Source: Kiloniellales bacterium
GTDB taxonomy: Bacteria; Pseudomonadota; Alphaproteobacteria; Kiloniellales; JAKSBE01
Assembly: GCA_030066685.1 (NCBI GenBank)
Contig: JASJBF010000006.1
Coordinates: forward strand, 31,396-95,395
Reading direction: 5' to 3'
DNA length: 64,000 nt
How positions within the stretch are numbered: position 1 is the first letter of the stretch; each line of letters begins with the position of its first letter. The notes under the pieces are model-generated. The model made no database searches, was not told the origin of the DNA, and worked only from the letters and a program-made list of their open reading frames with translations. Position numbers and translations under genes: made by a program. Of this stretch, positions 17,833 through 27,102 are shown one piece after another.

Positions 17833-18966
17833 CTACAGCGGCGGCAGGTCGCCGGCGGCCTGCGCCGCCTCGAACTCGGCGGCGAAGGCCTCCAGGCGGC
17901 CCTCGGCGATGGCGGCCCGCAGCCCGGCCATCAGCTCCTGATAATAGGTCAGATTGTGCAGGGTCAGAAGGATCGGCCCCAGCATCTCGCCGGAGCGGAT
18001 CAGGTGGTGCAAGTAGGCGCGGCTGTACTGGCGCAGCTCCCGGTTCGGGCTCTCCGGGTCCAGGGGCCGCGGGTCGTCTTTGTGCCGGGCGTTGCGCAGG
18101 TTGACCACGCCACGCCGGGTGAAGGCCTGGCCGGTCCGGCCGCTGCGGGTCGGCAGGACGCAGTCGAACATGTCGATGCCGCGCTGCACGGCGCGGACGA
18201 TGTCGTCGGGCTTGCCGACTCCCATCAGGTAGCGCGGCCGGTCCTCGGGTAGGGCCGGGACGGTCTCCTCCAGGACCCTCAGCATGGTCGCCTGGCCTTC
18301 GCCGACCGCCAGGCCGCCGACCGCGTAGCCCTGGAAGCCGATCTCGATCAGACCGGCGGCCGATTCCCGGCGCAGCTCCGGATAGACGCTGCCCTGGACG
18401 ATGCCGAATAGGCCGCGTCCGGGATGGCCGGGAAAGGCCTCCTTGCAGCGCGCCGCCCAGCGCAGCGAGAGGCGCATGGACTCCGCCGCCTCGGCCTCGC
18501 CGACCGGGAAGGGCGTGCATTCGTCCAGGACCATGGTGACGTCGACTCCCAGCAGGTCCTGGATCTCCACCGCCCGCTCCGGGGTCAGCTCGTGCGGCTG
18601 TCCGTCGACATGGGAGCGAAAGGTGACTCCGTCTTCGGTGATCTTGCGCAGCTCGGCCAGGGACATGACCTGGAAGCCGCCGGAATCGGTCAGGATCGGC
18701 CGCGGCCAATTCATGAACTTGTGCAGGCCGCCAAGGCGGGCGATGCGCTCGGCCCCGGGCCGCAGCATCAGGTGATAGGTGTTGGCCAGGACGATCTCGG
18801 CACCCGTCGCAGCGACCTCGCCGGGGCGCAGGCCCTTGACCGTGGCCGCGGTGCCGACCGGCATGAAGGCCGGTGTCTCGACAGTGCCGTGGGCGCAGGT
18901 CAGGCGGCCGCGCCGGGCCGCGCCGTCCCGGGCCTGGACCGCGTAGCCGAAGGGCGTCTCGGTCAT
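17833..18966 (-). CDS. tgt: tRNA-guanine transglycosylase lacking the zinc cysteines
   Basis: Swaps guanine-34 of GUN anticodons for preQ1. The 377-residue chain has the catalytic aspartate in [10 protein letters not shown] and the nucleophile in [10 protein letters not shown], plus [12 protein letters not shown]. In almost all relatives the zinc site is CxCxxC plus a histidine; here the aligned stretch is D303-PESPNREL-R312, so the expected ligands at 306, 308 and 311 are Ser, Asn and Leu, while His337 (LHNLTYY) remains. I checked this on the DNA (18001-18060); no frameshift. The start ATG overlaps the queA stop (ATGA). Zinc loss usually destabilises the enzyme, so this may be a natural zinc-free variant. 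Confidence 0.95.
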   Translation of the reverse strand: MTETPFGYAVQARDGAARRGRLTCAHGTVETPAFMPVGTAATVKGLRPGEVAATGAEIVLANTYHLMLRPGAERIARLGGLHKFMNWPRPILTDSGGFQVMSLAELRKITEDGVTFRSHVDGQPHELTPERAVEIQDLLGVDVTMVLDECTPFPVGEAEAAESMRLSLRWAARCKEAFPGHPGRGLFGIVQGSVYPELRRESAAGLIEIGFQGYAVGGLAVGEGQATMLRVLEETVPALPEDRPRYLMGVGKPDDIVRAVQRGIDMFDCVLPTRSGRTGQAFTRRGVVNLRNARHKDDPRPLDPESPNRELRQYSRAYLHHLIRSGEMLGPILLTLHNLTYYQELMAGLRAAIAEGRLEAFAAEFEAAQAAGDLPPL

Positions 18967-20012
18967 GCCTCCTCCTGGCGGGTCAGCAGGCAGGCGTCGC
19001 CGTAGGAGAAGAAGCGGTAGCCTTCGGCCACGGCATGGGCGTAGGCCCGCTTCATGCGCGCGAGCCCGGCGAAGGCGGCGACCAGCATGAAGAGGGTCGA
19101 GCGGGGCAGGTGGAAGTTGGTCAAGAGCAGGTCCACAGCCTTGAAGCGGTAGCCGGGCAGGATGAAGAGATCCGTCTCGCCTGAAAAGGCCGGGATGCGG
19201 CCGTCCTCCTCCGCCGCGGCCTCCAGGACCCGCAGCGCCGTGGTGCCGGCCGCGACGATGCGGCCGCCCGCGGCCCTGGCTGCGTTGATCGCCTCGGCGG
19301 CCTCGGGAGTGATCTCGGCGACCTCGCTGTGCATGCGGTGGTCGCGGGGGTCCTCGGCCTTGACCGGCAGGAAGGTCCCGGCCCCGACGTGCAGGGTAAC
19401 GGCGACCCGGCGCAGACCGCGCGCCTCCAGAGCCGCCAGCAAGGGTGGGGTGAAGTGCAGGCCGGCGGTCGGCGCCGCGACCGCGCCCTCCCGGGCCGCG
19501 AAGACGGTCTGGTAGTCTTCGCGGTCGCGGGCATCCGGGCCGGCCTCACGGTGGATGTAGGGCGGCAGCGGGGCAGCGCCATGGCGGGCGAGGGCCGCCA
19601 TCAGCTCGGCGTCGGCTCGGTCGAAGGCCAGGGTGACCTCGCCGCCTTCGCCCTTGGCCGCGACCTCGGCGGTAAAGGCCTCCGCCTGCGCCGGCGCGAA
19701 GTCGATGCGGTCGCCGGGGCGCAGGCGCTTGGCCGGCCGGGCGAAAGCCCGCCAACGATCGGGCCCCTCGCGCTTGTGCAGGGTCACCTCGATCCGGGCC
19801 TCGCCGCGGCGGCCGGTCAGGCGGGCCGGGATCACCTTGGTGTCGTTGACCACCAGCAGGTCGCCAGGCGCCAGGAAGCCCGGCAGCTCGGCGATCCGGC
19901 TGTCGGTCAGGCCGTCCCGAACGACCAGGAGCCGCGCGGCCTCCCGCGGCTCGGCGGGGCGTTGCGCGATCAGTTCCTTGGGCAGGTCGAAGTCGAAGTC
20001 GTCGGTGCGCAT
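18963..20012 (-). CDS. queA: S-adenosylmethionine:tRNA ribosyltransferase-isomerase QueA
   Basis: Transfers and rearranges the ribosyl part of S-adenosylmethionine onto preQ1-34 in tRNA, forming epoxyqueuosine. 349 residues, standard length. Recognisable are [18 protein letters not shown] at the start, [14 protein letters not shown], the APTAGLHFT active-site segment, [13 protein letters not shown] and [18 protein letters not shown] chose ATG 20012, eight bases after AGGGAC; the frame is open a further 156 bases into the divergent intergenic space. First gene of queA-tgt-queG, with a four-base overlap to tgt. Confidence 0.97.
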   Translation of the reverse strand: MRTDDFDFDLPKELIAQRPAEPREAARLLVVRDGLTDSRIAELPGFLAPGDLLVVNDTKVIPARLTGRRGEARIEVTLHKREGPDRWRAFARPAKRLRPGDRIDFAPAQAEAFTAEVAAKGEGGEVTLAFDRADAELMAALARHGAAPLPPYIHREAGPDARDREDYQTVFAAREGAVAAPTAGLHFTPPLLAALEARGLRRVAVTLHVGAGTFLPVKAEDPRDHRMHSEVAEITPEAAEAINAARAAGGRIVAAGTTALRVLEAAAEEDGRIPAFSGETDLFILPGYRFKAVDLLLTNFHLPRSTLFMLVAAFAGLARMKRAYAHAVAEGYRFFSYGDACLLTRQEEA

Positions 20013-20142
20013 GGCGGCGTCCCTGTCGCCGGAACAGCGGCCGGAGTCAAGCCGCGCGGTCTTTGAACGGCCAAGCGGCGTCGCTCGCAAGCGGACGCGC
20101 GGCGGGCGAGCGGGCGCAGGATGAGACTCGGAGGATCGCATC

Positions 20143-21702
20143 ATGAGCCCGAACATCGTCTTCATCATGGCCGACCAGCTCGCCGCGCCGGCCTTGCCAG
20201 CCTACGGCCACAGGACCGTCAAGGCGCCCCACATCCAGGGCCTGGCGGAACGGGGCGTGGTCTTCGACGCCGCCTACTGCAACAGCCCGCTCTGCGCGCC
20301 TTCGCGCTTCTCGATGCTCTCGGGCCGTCTGCCTTCGGAGATTGGCGCCTTCGACAACGCGGCCGAGTTCCCGGCGACGGTGCCGACCTTCGCCCACATG
20401 CTCCGGCTCGGCGGCTACCGCACCGTCCTGTCCGGCAAGATGCACTTCGTCGGGCCGGACCAGCTGCACGGCTTCGAGGAGCGGCTGACCACCGACATCT
20501 ATCCCGCCGACTTCGGCTGGACCGTCGACTGGGAGCAACCGGAGCGGCGGCTGGACTTCTACCACACCATGCTGAGCGTCGTGGAGGCCGAGGCCTGCCG
20601 GCGCAGCCAGCAGATCGATTTCGACGAGGAGGTCGCCTACCAGGCCGAGCGCAAGATCTTCGACCTGGCGCGCGACGGGGACGAGCGGCCCTTTTTCCTG
20701 CTGGTCTCCTTCACCCATCCCCACGATCCCTACACCATCGGCCAGGAGCACTGGGACCTCTACCGGCCCGAGGATATCGACCTCCCGTCGGTTCCCGCCC
20801 TGGCCCCGGAAGACATGGACCCGCACAGCCGCCGGCTCTATGAGGCCCTCGGCATGGCGGACTACGCCCTGACCGAGGAGCGGATCTTGAAGGCGCGGCG
20901 GGCCTACTACGGCGCGATCTCCTACGTCGACGCAAAAGTCGGCCGCCTTCTGGAGACCCTGGAGGCCGCGGGCCTGGCCGAGGACTGCGTCGTCGTCTTC
21001 ACCGCCGACCACGGCGACATGCTCGGCGAGCGCGGTCTTTGGTACAAGATGTGCTTCTACGAATGGGCGGCGCGGGTCCCCCTGATCCTCGCAGCGCCGG
21101 AGCGCTTCGCCCCGCGGCGCGTCGCTCGCCCGGTCTCCCTGATCGATCTCTTTCCGACCTTCAGGGACCTTGGCGGCCTGGACGACCTCGAGCTGCCCGA
21201 AGACCTCCCCGGAAACAGCCTGCTGCCACTGCTCGACGGCGGCGCGGGCGGGCCGGCGGCGGTCCATGGCGAGTACCTGGGCGAGGCGGCGGCCGGGCCG
21301 CTGGTGATGATCCGGCGGGGCCGGCACAAGTACGTCGTCGGCACCGAAAGCCCGCCCCAGCTCTTCGACCTCGCCGAGGACCCGCAGGAGCTGAGCAACC
21401 TCGCCGGGCAGGCGGCCCTCGCCGAGGTCGAGGGCGCCCTCGCGGAGGAGGCGGCGCGGCGCTGGGATCTCGAGGCCCTGCGCGCCGAGGTGATCGCCAA
21501 CCAGCGCCGGCGCCGCTTCGTGCAGCAGGCAAACCTGATTGGTAAGCACACGCCCTGGGATTTTCAGCCGATCTTCGACGCCAGCGAGAGCTACGCCCGC
21601 AACACCCGCGCGATTCTCGGCGAGCTGGAAAACCGGGCCCGCCTGCCCTACCGCGAGACGCCGGCGCCCGACGGGCCGGGGGCTGCCGCTCGCGAATCGT
21701 AG
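20143..21702 (+). CDS. betC: Choline sulfatase
   Basis: Cytosolic sulfatase that cuts choline-O-sulfate to choline and sulfate, feeding glycine betaine synthesis. 519 residues. The formylglycine motif CAPSR gives the modified Cys51; the metal site is in MADQ and [13 protein letters not shown]. BetC-specific text includes [38 protein letters not shown] and [10 protein letters not shown], and the C-terminal RRRRFVQQA...TPWDFQP region is typical. GGAGG precedes the ATG with good spacing. No betA, betB or betI is adjacent. The last 55 bases overlap the convergent oxygenase gene. Confidence 0.95.
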   Translation: MSPNIVFIMADQLAAPALPAYGHRTVKAPHIQGLAERGVVFDAAYCNSPLCAPSRFSMLSGRLPSEIGAFDNAAEFPATVPTFAHMLRLGGYRTVLSGKMHFVGPDQLHGFEERLTTDIYPADFGWTVDWEQPERRLDFYHTMLSVVEAEACRRSQQIDFDEEVAYQAERKIFDLARDGDERPFFLLVSFTHPHDPYTIGQEHWDLYRPEDIDLPSVPALAPEDMDPHSRRLYEALGMADYALTEERILKARRAYYGAISYVDAKVGRLLETLEAAGLAEDCVVVFTADHGDMLGERGLWYKMCFYEWAARVPLILAAPERFAPRRVARPVSLIDLFPTFRDLGGLDDLELPEDLPGNSLLPLLDGGAGGPAAVHGEYLGEAAAGPLVMIRRGRHKYVVGTESPPQLFDLAEDPQELSNLAGQAALAEVEGALAEEAARRWDLEALRAEVIANQRRRRFVQQANLIGKHTPWDFQPIFDASESYARNTRAILGELENRARLPYRETPAPDGPGAAARES

Positions 21703-22352
21703 CGCAGTCCCAGGCTGAGGCGCGCTTCGGTGACCGCGCCCAGGAAATGGAAGGGGCGGGGCCGGTCCGGAAGGTAGCCCGGCGCGCGCATCAGCAGCAG
21801 GTGGCCCGGCGGGGCCGGGACCTCGCGGGCGCCGCTGCCCGCGCGATCGGCGCAGACGAAGAAGGGCGCCGCACCGCAGAGCGTGACCAAGGCGACCAGG
21901 CCCCGGTAGCCGAGGTGGTCGCGGTGCGGCGTGATTCCGAAGGAGCCCCGGCGATAGCGCTGGACGATCAGATCGTTGAGCCGGAAGCCCGCTGGATCGT
22001 CGAGGCAGGGTGCCGACGACAGGGCCTCGCGGAGCCGGGCCTCGAGCCCCGCGGCCAGGGCGCGAAACACGCTGTCCGGCGGAAAGCTCAGCGCGACGTC
22101 GAAGTCCTGCCGCACCGCCGCCTCGCCGCTGCCGACCACCGCCTGGCCGGGGCGGAAGGCGATGTCTTCGGCCGCGGCGCAGAGCCTCGCGCAGTCGGCC
22201 GGACCGAGCAGCGGCAGCGAGGCCGCGTCCTCTTCGCCCAGGCGCCGGATCGCCCTGGCCAGGTCGTCCGGCGCCGCCCGAAAGTCGAAGGCCGTCGCCG
22301 GGGGGCCGCCCGGCGGCTTCGCGTGCTGCGGATCCCGAGCGGTGCCGGTCAC
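21648..22352 (-). CDS. Putative 2-oxoglutarate/Fe(II)-dependent oxygenase
   Basis: 234 residues from GTG 22352 (GGAGG eight bases before). The C-terminal half has the double-stranded beta-helix pattern: LIVQRYRRGSFGITPHRDHLG gives HRD as the likely HxD iron ligands, followed by ALVTLCG, PGHLLLMRAPGY, FHFLG (third histidine) and [10 protein letters not shown] with the 2-oxoglutarate-binding arginine. The N-terminal half is unfamiliar. It overlaps the upstream nuclease gene by four bases (GTGA), so the two are translationally coupled, and converges with betC over 55 bases. The substrate is unknown. Confidence 0.7.
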   Translation of the reverse strand: MTGTARDPQHAKPPGGPPATAFDFRAAPDDLARAIRRLGEEDAASLPLLGPADCARLCAAAEDIAFRPGQAVVGSGEAAVRQDFDVALSFPPDSVFRALAAGLEARLREALSSAPCLDDPAGFRLNDLIVQRYRRGSFGITPHRDHLGYRGLVALVTLCGAAPFFVCADRAGSGAREVPAPPGHLLLMRAPGYLPDRPRPFHFLGAVTEARLSLGLRYDSRAAAPGPSGAGVSR

Positions 22353-22843
22353 CGGCTTTCCTCCGGCAGCCGCCTGCCGCGGCGCCAGTCCCAGGGGGTG
22401 ACGAAGCGGCCGCGCCAGAGGCCGTGGTTCTTCGCTTCGGCCTCGCGCTCGAAGGGCAGATAGCGGTCCGAAACTGCGCGGTCGGCCAGGGCCCAGCCGG
22501 TGTAGACCATGCCTTCCGAAAGGTCGTAGCCGGCGGCCTGGCAGCGCGCCACCTCCGGGCCCTCGGCCGGCAGCGGCGCGCAGGTCACCGGGATGCCGGC
22601 GGTCAGGTCGAGCAGGGCGCTGCGCGCGACCTCGCCGCAGTCGTAGAGCTTCTTCAGCAGGCAGTGCTGGCCGGGCTCGGGGGCGTCGATGGCGTAGAGC
22701 CGGAAACGGCGGCCTTCGACCTCGATCAGGTCGCCGGCCAAGACCTCCGGCCGGCCGGTGACCGCTTCCGGGTCCGGCTTCGCGTTCCCGGCGAGGGCCG
22801 GGGCGGCGGCCAGAGCCAGGAGCAGGCAAGTCCAGCGGCGCAT
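22349..22843 (-). CDS. Secreted thermonuclease-family (SNase-like) protein
   Basis: 164 residues with a signal peptide (MRRWTCLLLALAAAPALA). The mature part follows the staphylococcal-nuclease OB fold: DLIEVEGRRFRLYAIDAPE, GEVARSALLDLTAG, VARCQAAGYDLSEGMVYTGW and AEAKNHGLWRGRF. The usual first catalytic arginine position is filled by RLYAID. In bacteria such proteins degrade extracellular or periplasmic nucleic acid, though several exported relatives are not proven nucleases. ATG 22843 follows AAAGGATCC. Coupled to the oxygenase gene downstream. Confidence 0.82.
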   Translation of the reverse strand: MRRWTCLLLALAAAPALAGNAKPDPEAVTGRPEVLAGDLIEVEGRRFRLYAIDAPEPGQHCLLKKLYDCGEVARSALLDLTAGIPVTCAPLPAEGPEVARCQAAGYDLSEGMVYTGWALADRAVSDRYLPFEREAEAKNHGLWRGRFVTPWDWRRGRRLPEESR

Positions 22844-22967
22844 GGCGGATCCTTTCCCGAGCCGAGTATGGGGCCTGGCCGCCGGGACGCTCAAGCGCGC
22901 GCCTTCCTGCTTGACCCCCGATGGCTGGCTTGGGCAGAACGGGGCGTCCCGAGGGAGGATGCTGCCG

Positions 22968-24266
<1,299 letters not shown>

Positions 24267-24278
24267 CGGCGCTCCGCG

Positions 24279-25070
24279 TCAGGACCCGCCGAACCTGGGC
24301 AGGCGCTTCTCGCGGAAGGCGGCGACGCCCTCGCGGAAGTCGGCGCTGCCGGCCGCCTCGGCCTGGAGCGCGCGTTCGACGTCGAGCTGCGCGGAGAGGC
24401 CGTGGCTGGCACCGGAGTCCAAGGCTTCGCGGATCATCCTGTAGGCCCGGGTCGGGCCCTGGGCCAGGCGGGCGGCCAGGGCCTGGACTTCGTCGGCGAA
24501 GCTCTCGTCCGGCACCGCCTTGTAGATCAGGCCCCAGGCGACCGCCTCCTCGGCCGAGAGCGGCTCGGCGAGCAGCATCAGGGCGCGGGTGCGGGCCTCG
24601 CCGATCAGCCGGGGCAGGAGCCAGGTGCCGCCGCAGTCGGGGACCAGGCCGATGCGGGTGAAGGCTTCGACGAAGCTGGCCGACTGGGCCGCGACCACGA
24701 GGTCGCAGTGCAGGGCGATGTTGGCGCCGGCTCCGGCCGCGATGCCGTTGACCGCGGCGACCGTCGGGACCCGAAGGGCCCGCAGCGCGTCGATCATCGG
24801 GTGGTAGAAGGAGTCCAGGGATTCGGCGACGGTCTCGGCCGGGTTGCTGGTCTGGACCACGGCCTCGGTCAGGTCCTGGCCGGAGCAGAAGCCCCGTCCG
24901 GCACCGGTCAGAACCAGAACCCGGATCGTCTCGTCCTCGTCAATCTGGCCCAGGGCCACCCGGATCTCGCGCAGCATCGGCCGGGTGATGGGGTTGAGGC
25001 GCTCGGGGTCGTTGAGGGTGATGGTCGCGACGCCCTCGCGGGCCTCGAAGCGGATCATCTGGAACTCCAT
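24279..25070 (-). CDS. Enoyl-CoA hydratase/isomerase (PaaG-like)
   Basis: 263-residue crotonase-fold protein. The oxyanion-hole strands are RGFCSGQDL and NGIAAGAGANIALHCD; the catalytic-position aspartate lies in GLVPDCGGTW, which matches PaaG (oxepin-CoA-forming isomerase in phenylacetate degradation) and related isomerases rather than the two-glutamate hydratases. No paa genes are nearby, so a general fatty- or aromatic-acid isomerase is as likely. GGAAGG precedes the ATG. It converges with the nucleotide-sugar dehydrogenase gene (12-base gap). Confidence 0.85.
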   Translation of the reverse strand: MEFQMIRFEAREGVATITLNDPERLNPITRPMLREIRVALGQIDEDETIRVLVLTGAGRGFCSGQDLTEAVVQTSNPAETVAESLDSFYHPMIDALRALRVPTVAAVNGIAAGAGANIALHCDLVVAAQSASFVEAFTRIGLVPDCGGTWLLPRLIGEARTRALMLLAEPLSAEEAVAWGLIYKAVPDESFADEVQALAARLAQGPTRAYRMIREALDSGASHGLSAQLDVERALQAEAAGSADFREGVAAFREKRLPRFGGS

Positions 25071-25240
25071 GGCGGGACCTTCCGGTTGGGCTGACCTTGG
25101 CAGGGAGCTTATCGCAGCTTTGGCCCCCAGGGCGCAAACCCGGGCGCAGAGGCGCGATCCCTTTGCCGTCCCGGACCGGCTGAACTAGGATCGCGGCGCC
25201 TTGCAAGGTGCCAGGGGACGAGCGCGGAGGAGCCGGAATC

Positions 25241-25468
25241 ATGAGCGACGCCTTTCTCGACGCCAAGGGCCTCAAATGCCCGATCCCGGTGCTGCGGGCG
25301 CGTCGGGCGATGAAGCCCCTGGCCGCCGGGGATATCCTCGAGGTAGAAGCCACCGATCCAACCTCGGTCCAGGATTTCAAGGCCTTCTGCGAGACTACCG
25401 GCGACGAGCTCCTGGAAAGCCGCGAGGACGGCGGTGTCTATTTCTTCAGGATCCGGAAGTCTGGCTAG
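25241..25468 (+). CDS. TusA-family sulfur carrier protein
   Basis: 75 residues from ATG 25241 after GGAGGAG. The active cysteine is in GLKCPIPVL (Cys13), the family's CPxP motif. TusA-type proteins carry persulfide sulfur for tRNA 2-thiouridine, molybdenum cofactor or sulfur oxidation; there is no tusBCDE here, and no sulfur-oxidation genes, so the role is open. The stop codon TAG overlaps the first bases of two-hairpin repeat copy B. An upstream ATG (25208) adds eleven residues not seen in the family. Confidence 0.9.
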   Translation: MSDAFLDAKGLKCPIPVLRARRAMKPLAAGDILEVEATDPTSVQDFKAFCETTGDELLESREDGGVYFFRIRKSG

Positions 25469-25565
25469 ATCAAACTGCGCTCAATTGGACTCAATTGAGC
25501 GCAGATACTTTGATCTATTCCATATAGATAGACCAGCCTGCGTTCGAATGAACGCAGGCTGGTCT
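25467..25565 (+). repeat. Two-hairpin intergenic repeat, copy B
   Basis: The better-formed copy. Hairpin 1 (25475-25504) has perfect 12-base arms CTGCGCTCAATT/AATTGAGCGCAG. After a 25-base linker, hairpin 2 (25530-25565) has perfect 16-base arms AGACCAGCCTGCGTTC/GAACGCAGGCTGGTCT around GAAT. Both hairpins contain CTGCGYTC...GARCGCAG. Against copy A (7378-7476) the alignment is gapless. It sits between convergent tusA and TTC38-like genes and begins at the tusA stop, so it could serve both as terminator; it lacks a T-run. Confidence 0.9.
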
Positions 25566-25674
25566 AGGACCCGTCGACGAGGCGGTCGCTGCCCCCGAAG
25601 CGACGTGCGGGCTGAAATCGAAGACAGTGGAACCGCATTCGCAGGCGGCCCTCGCCGCCTGCTGGCTCCCGGGC

Positions 25675-27012
25675 TCACGCCGCGTCCCTGTAGCCGACGC
25701 GGGCGGCCGGATCGGTGAAGCCGGCGGCCTCGATGTCGGCGAGGACGATGCCCAGGAGATCCTTGCGATCTAGCGTCTTGAGCGAGTCCGCCAGGATCAG
25801 GAAGAAGAGGTCGCGCTGGGCGTCGCTGCCGCCCATCTGCCAGAGCAGGCGGCGGCTGGGTAGCAGCAGCTCGACGACGCGCTGGTGCGCGCCCTTGCGG
25901 TGGGCGATGGCGGCCTCGGCGGCAGGGATCACCGCCGCCCGGTAGCGCGGCCCGAAGGTGCCCTCATCCTCGGCGGCGAAGACGCGCATGGAGGCGAGCA
26001 GGGTCTCGGCCTCGGCAAAACGGCCCGTGGCCGCCAGGATGATCGCGAAGTGGGCGCTGGTGAAGGGGCTGGTGTGGTCCTCCAGCCGGGCCAGGGTCAG
26101 CTCGGCCAGCTCATCCCAGCGGTTGCCGACATCGACGCTGCGTAGTTCGAGGCGCAGCAGCAACGAGGCGCCGTTCTGCAGGTCGATGTAGAGGTCGGGC
26201 AGGGCCTGGAGCAGCGGATGCTCGCGGTTGCGCACCCAGGCGTCGTAGATCTCCAGCACGGCGTCGTGCTCGCCGCGCTCCAGGTGGAAGAGGCAGCGGT
26301 GCCACCAGAGGTGGAGGCACATTTGGTTGGCCTCGGCCCAGTTGTCCTTAAGCCCCTCAAGCCAGGCGATGCCCTCCTCGTGGCGCCCTTGCATGATCAT
26401 GACGTGGGCCACCGCGTGGGTGCCCCAGACGTCGGTCGGATCGAGCTCGACCGCCCGGCGGCCGAGGCGCTCGGCCGCCTCGTAGCGGTGAGTCTCCTCG
26501 AGGTCGAAGGCCCGGCAGGAGAGATAGTCGCCGTAGCCGGGCACCTCGGGGCTCCAGGCCTTCTCGACCCGGCCGGAGATGTCCGCCGACCAGGCCATTT
26601 CGCCGATCCAGAAGAGCTCCATCTGGGCCAGGCGCTGGGCGAAGAGGTCGGTCGGATGGCTCGCCAGGATGGTCTCGTAGTGGCTGACGGATTCTACGAT
26701 CTCGCCGCGGTAGGCGGCGTCCAGGGCTGCCACATAGAGCCCCTCGCGCGGCGTCATGCCAGCCTCCTTCGCCCGGGCGGCAGCCAAGGAGTCGCCTATC
26801 ATCGGGCGGTAGGCGATGTTGCGCGCGGCGTGCAGCACCAAGCCGTTGACCGCCTGGGCCAGGCCGAAGCCGGAATCGGCCTCCAGGGCGGCCTTGATCT
26901 CCGGCATGAGGGCCGACTTCCAGTGCAGGAAGTTGTAGATCGCGGTGTCGAGCGCCGTGGCGGCCGCCGGGCTCTCGGTGGTCATGGCGTGGCCGCGCTG
27001 GTCCTGGTGCAT
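25675..27012 (-). CDS. TTC38-like tetratricopeptide repeat protein
   Basis: 445 residues, with helical TPR-like repeats and the layout of the TTC38 family: AQAVNGLVLHAARNIAYRPM, then a central HAVAHVMIMQGRHEEGIAWL and LWWHRCLFHLERGEHDAVLEIYD, a histidine-rich pair of helices that may bind metal or ligand. Family members are widely spread and uncharacterised. The ATG at 27012 follows a strong GGAGGGGAG; an inner ATG at 26985 lacks one. No signal peptide, so it is cytosolic. It converges with tusA through the repeat. Confidence 0.82.
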   Translation of the reverse strand: MHQDQRGHAMTTESPAAATALDTAIYNFLHWKSALMPEIKAALEADSGFGLAQAVNGLVLHAARNIAYRPMIGDSLAAARAKEAGMTPREGLYVAALDAAYRGEIVESVSHYETILASHPTDLFAQRLAQMELFWIGEMAWSADISGRVEKAWSPEVPGYGDYLSCRAFDLEETHRYEAAERLGRRAVELDPTDVWGTHAVAHVMIMQGRHEEGIAWLEGLKDNWAEANQMCLHLWWHRCLFHLERGEHDAVLEIYDAWVRNREHPLLQALPDLYIDLQNGASLLLRLELRSVDVGNRWDELAELTLARLEDHTSPFTSAHFAIILAATGRFAEAETLLASMRVFAAEDEGTFGPRYRAAVIPAAEAAIAHRKGAHQRVVELLLPSRRLLWQMGGSDAQRDLFFLILADSLKTLDRKDLLGIVLADIEAAGFTDPAARVGYRDAA

Positions 27013-27102
27013 CTCTCCCCTCCGTATCGCTGCCGAGACGCTGTGTCTTAGCGGATCGAGGCGGGCCGGAGAAGGTCGGCGTTGTATCAACGCCCCTTGG
27101 TA

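Noticed and set aside
16660..20012. A 7-deazaguanine DNA-modification (dpd-type) island
   Set aside because: The cluster is plain tRNA queuosine genes queA, tgt and queG; no DpdA-like or DNA-targeting partner is present, and the tgt has normal tRNA-type catalytic motifs.
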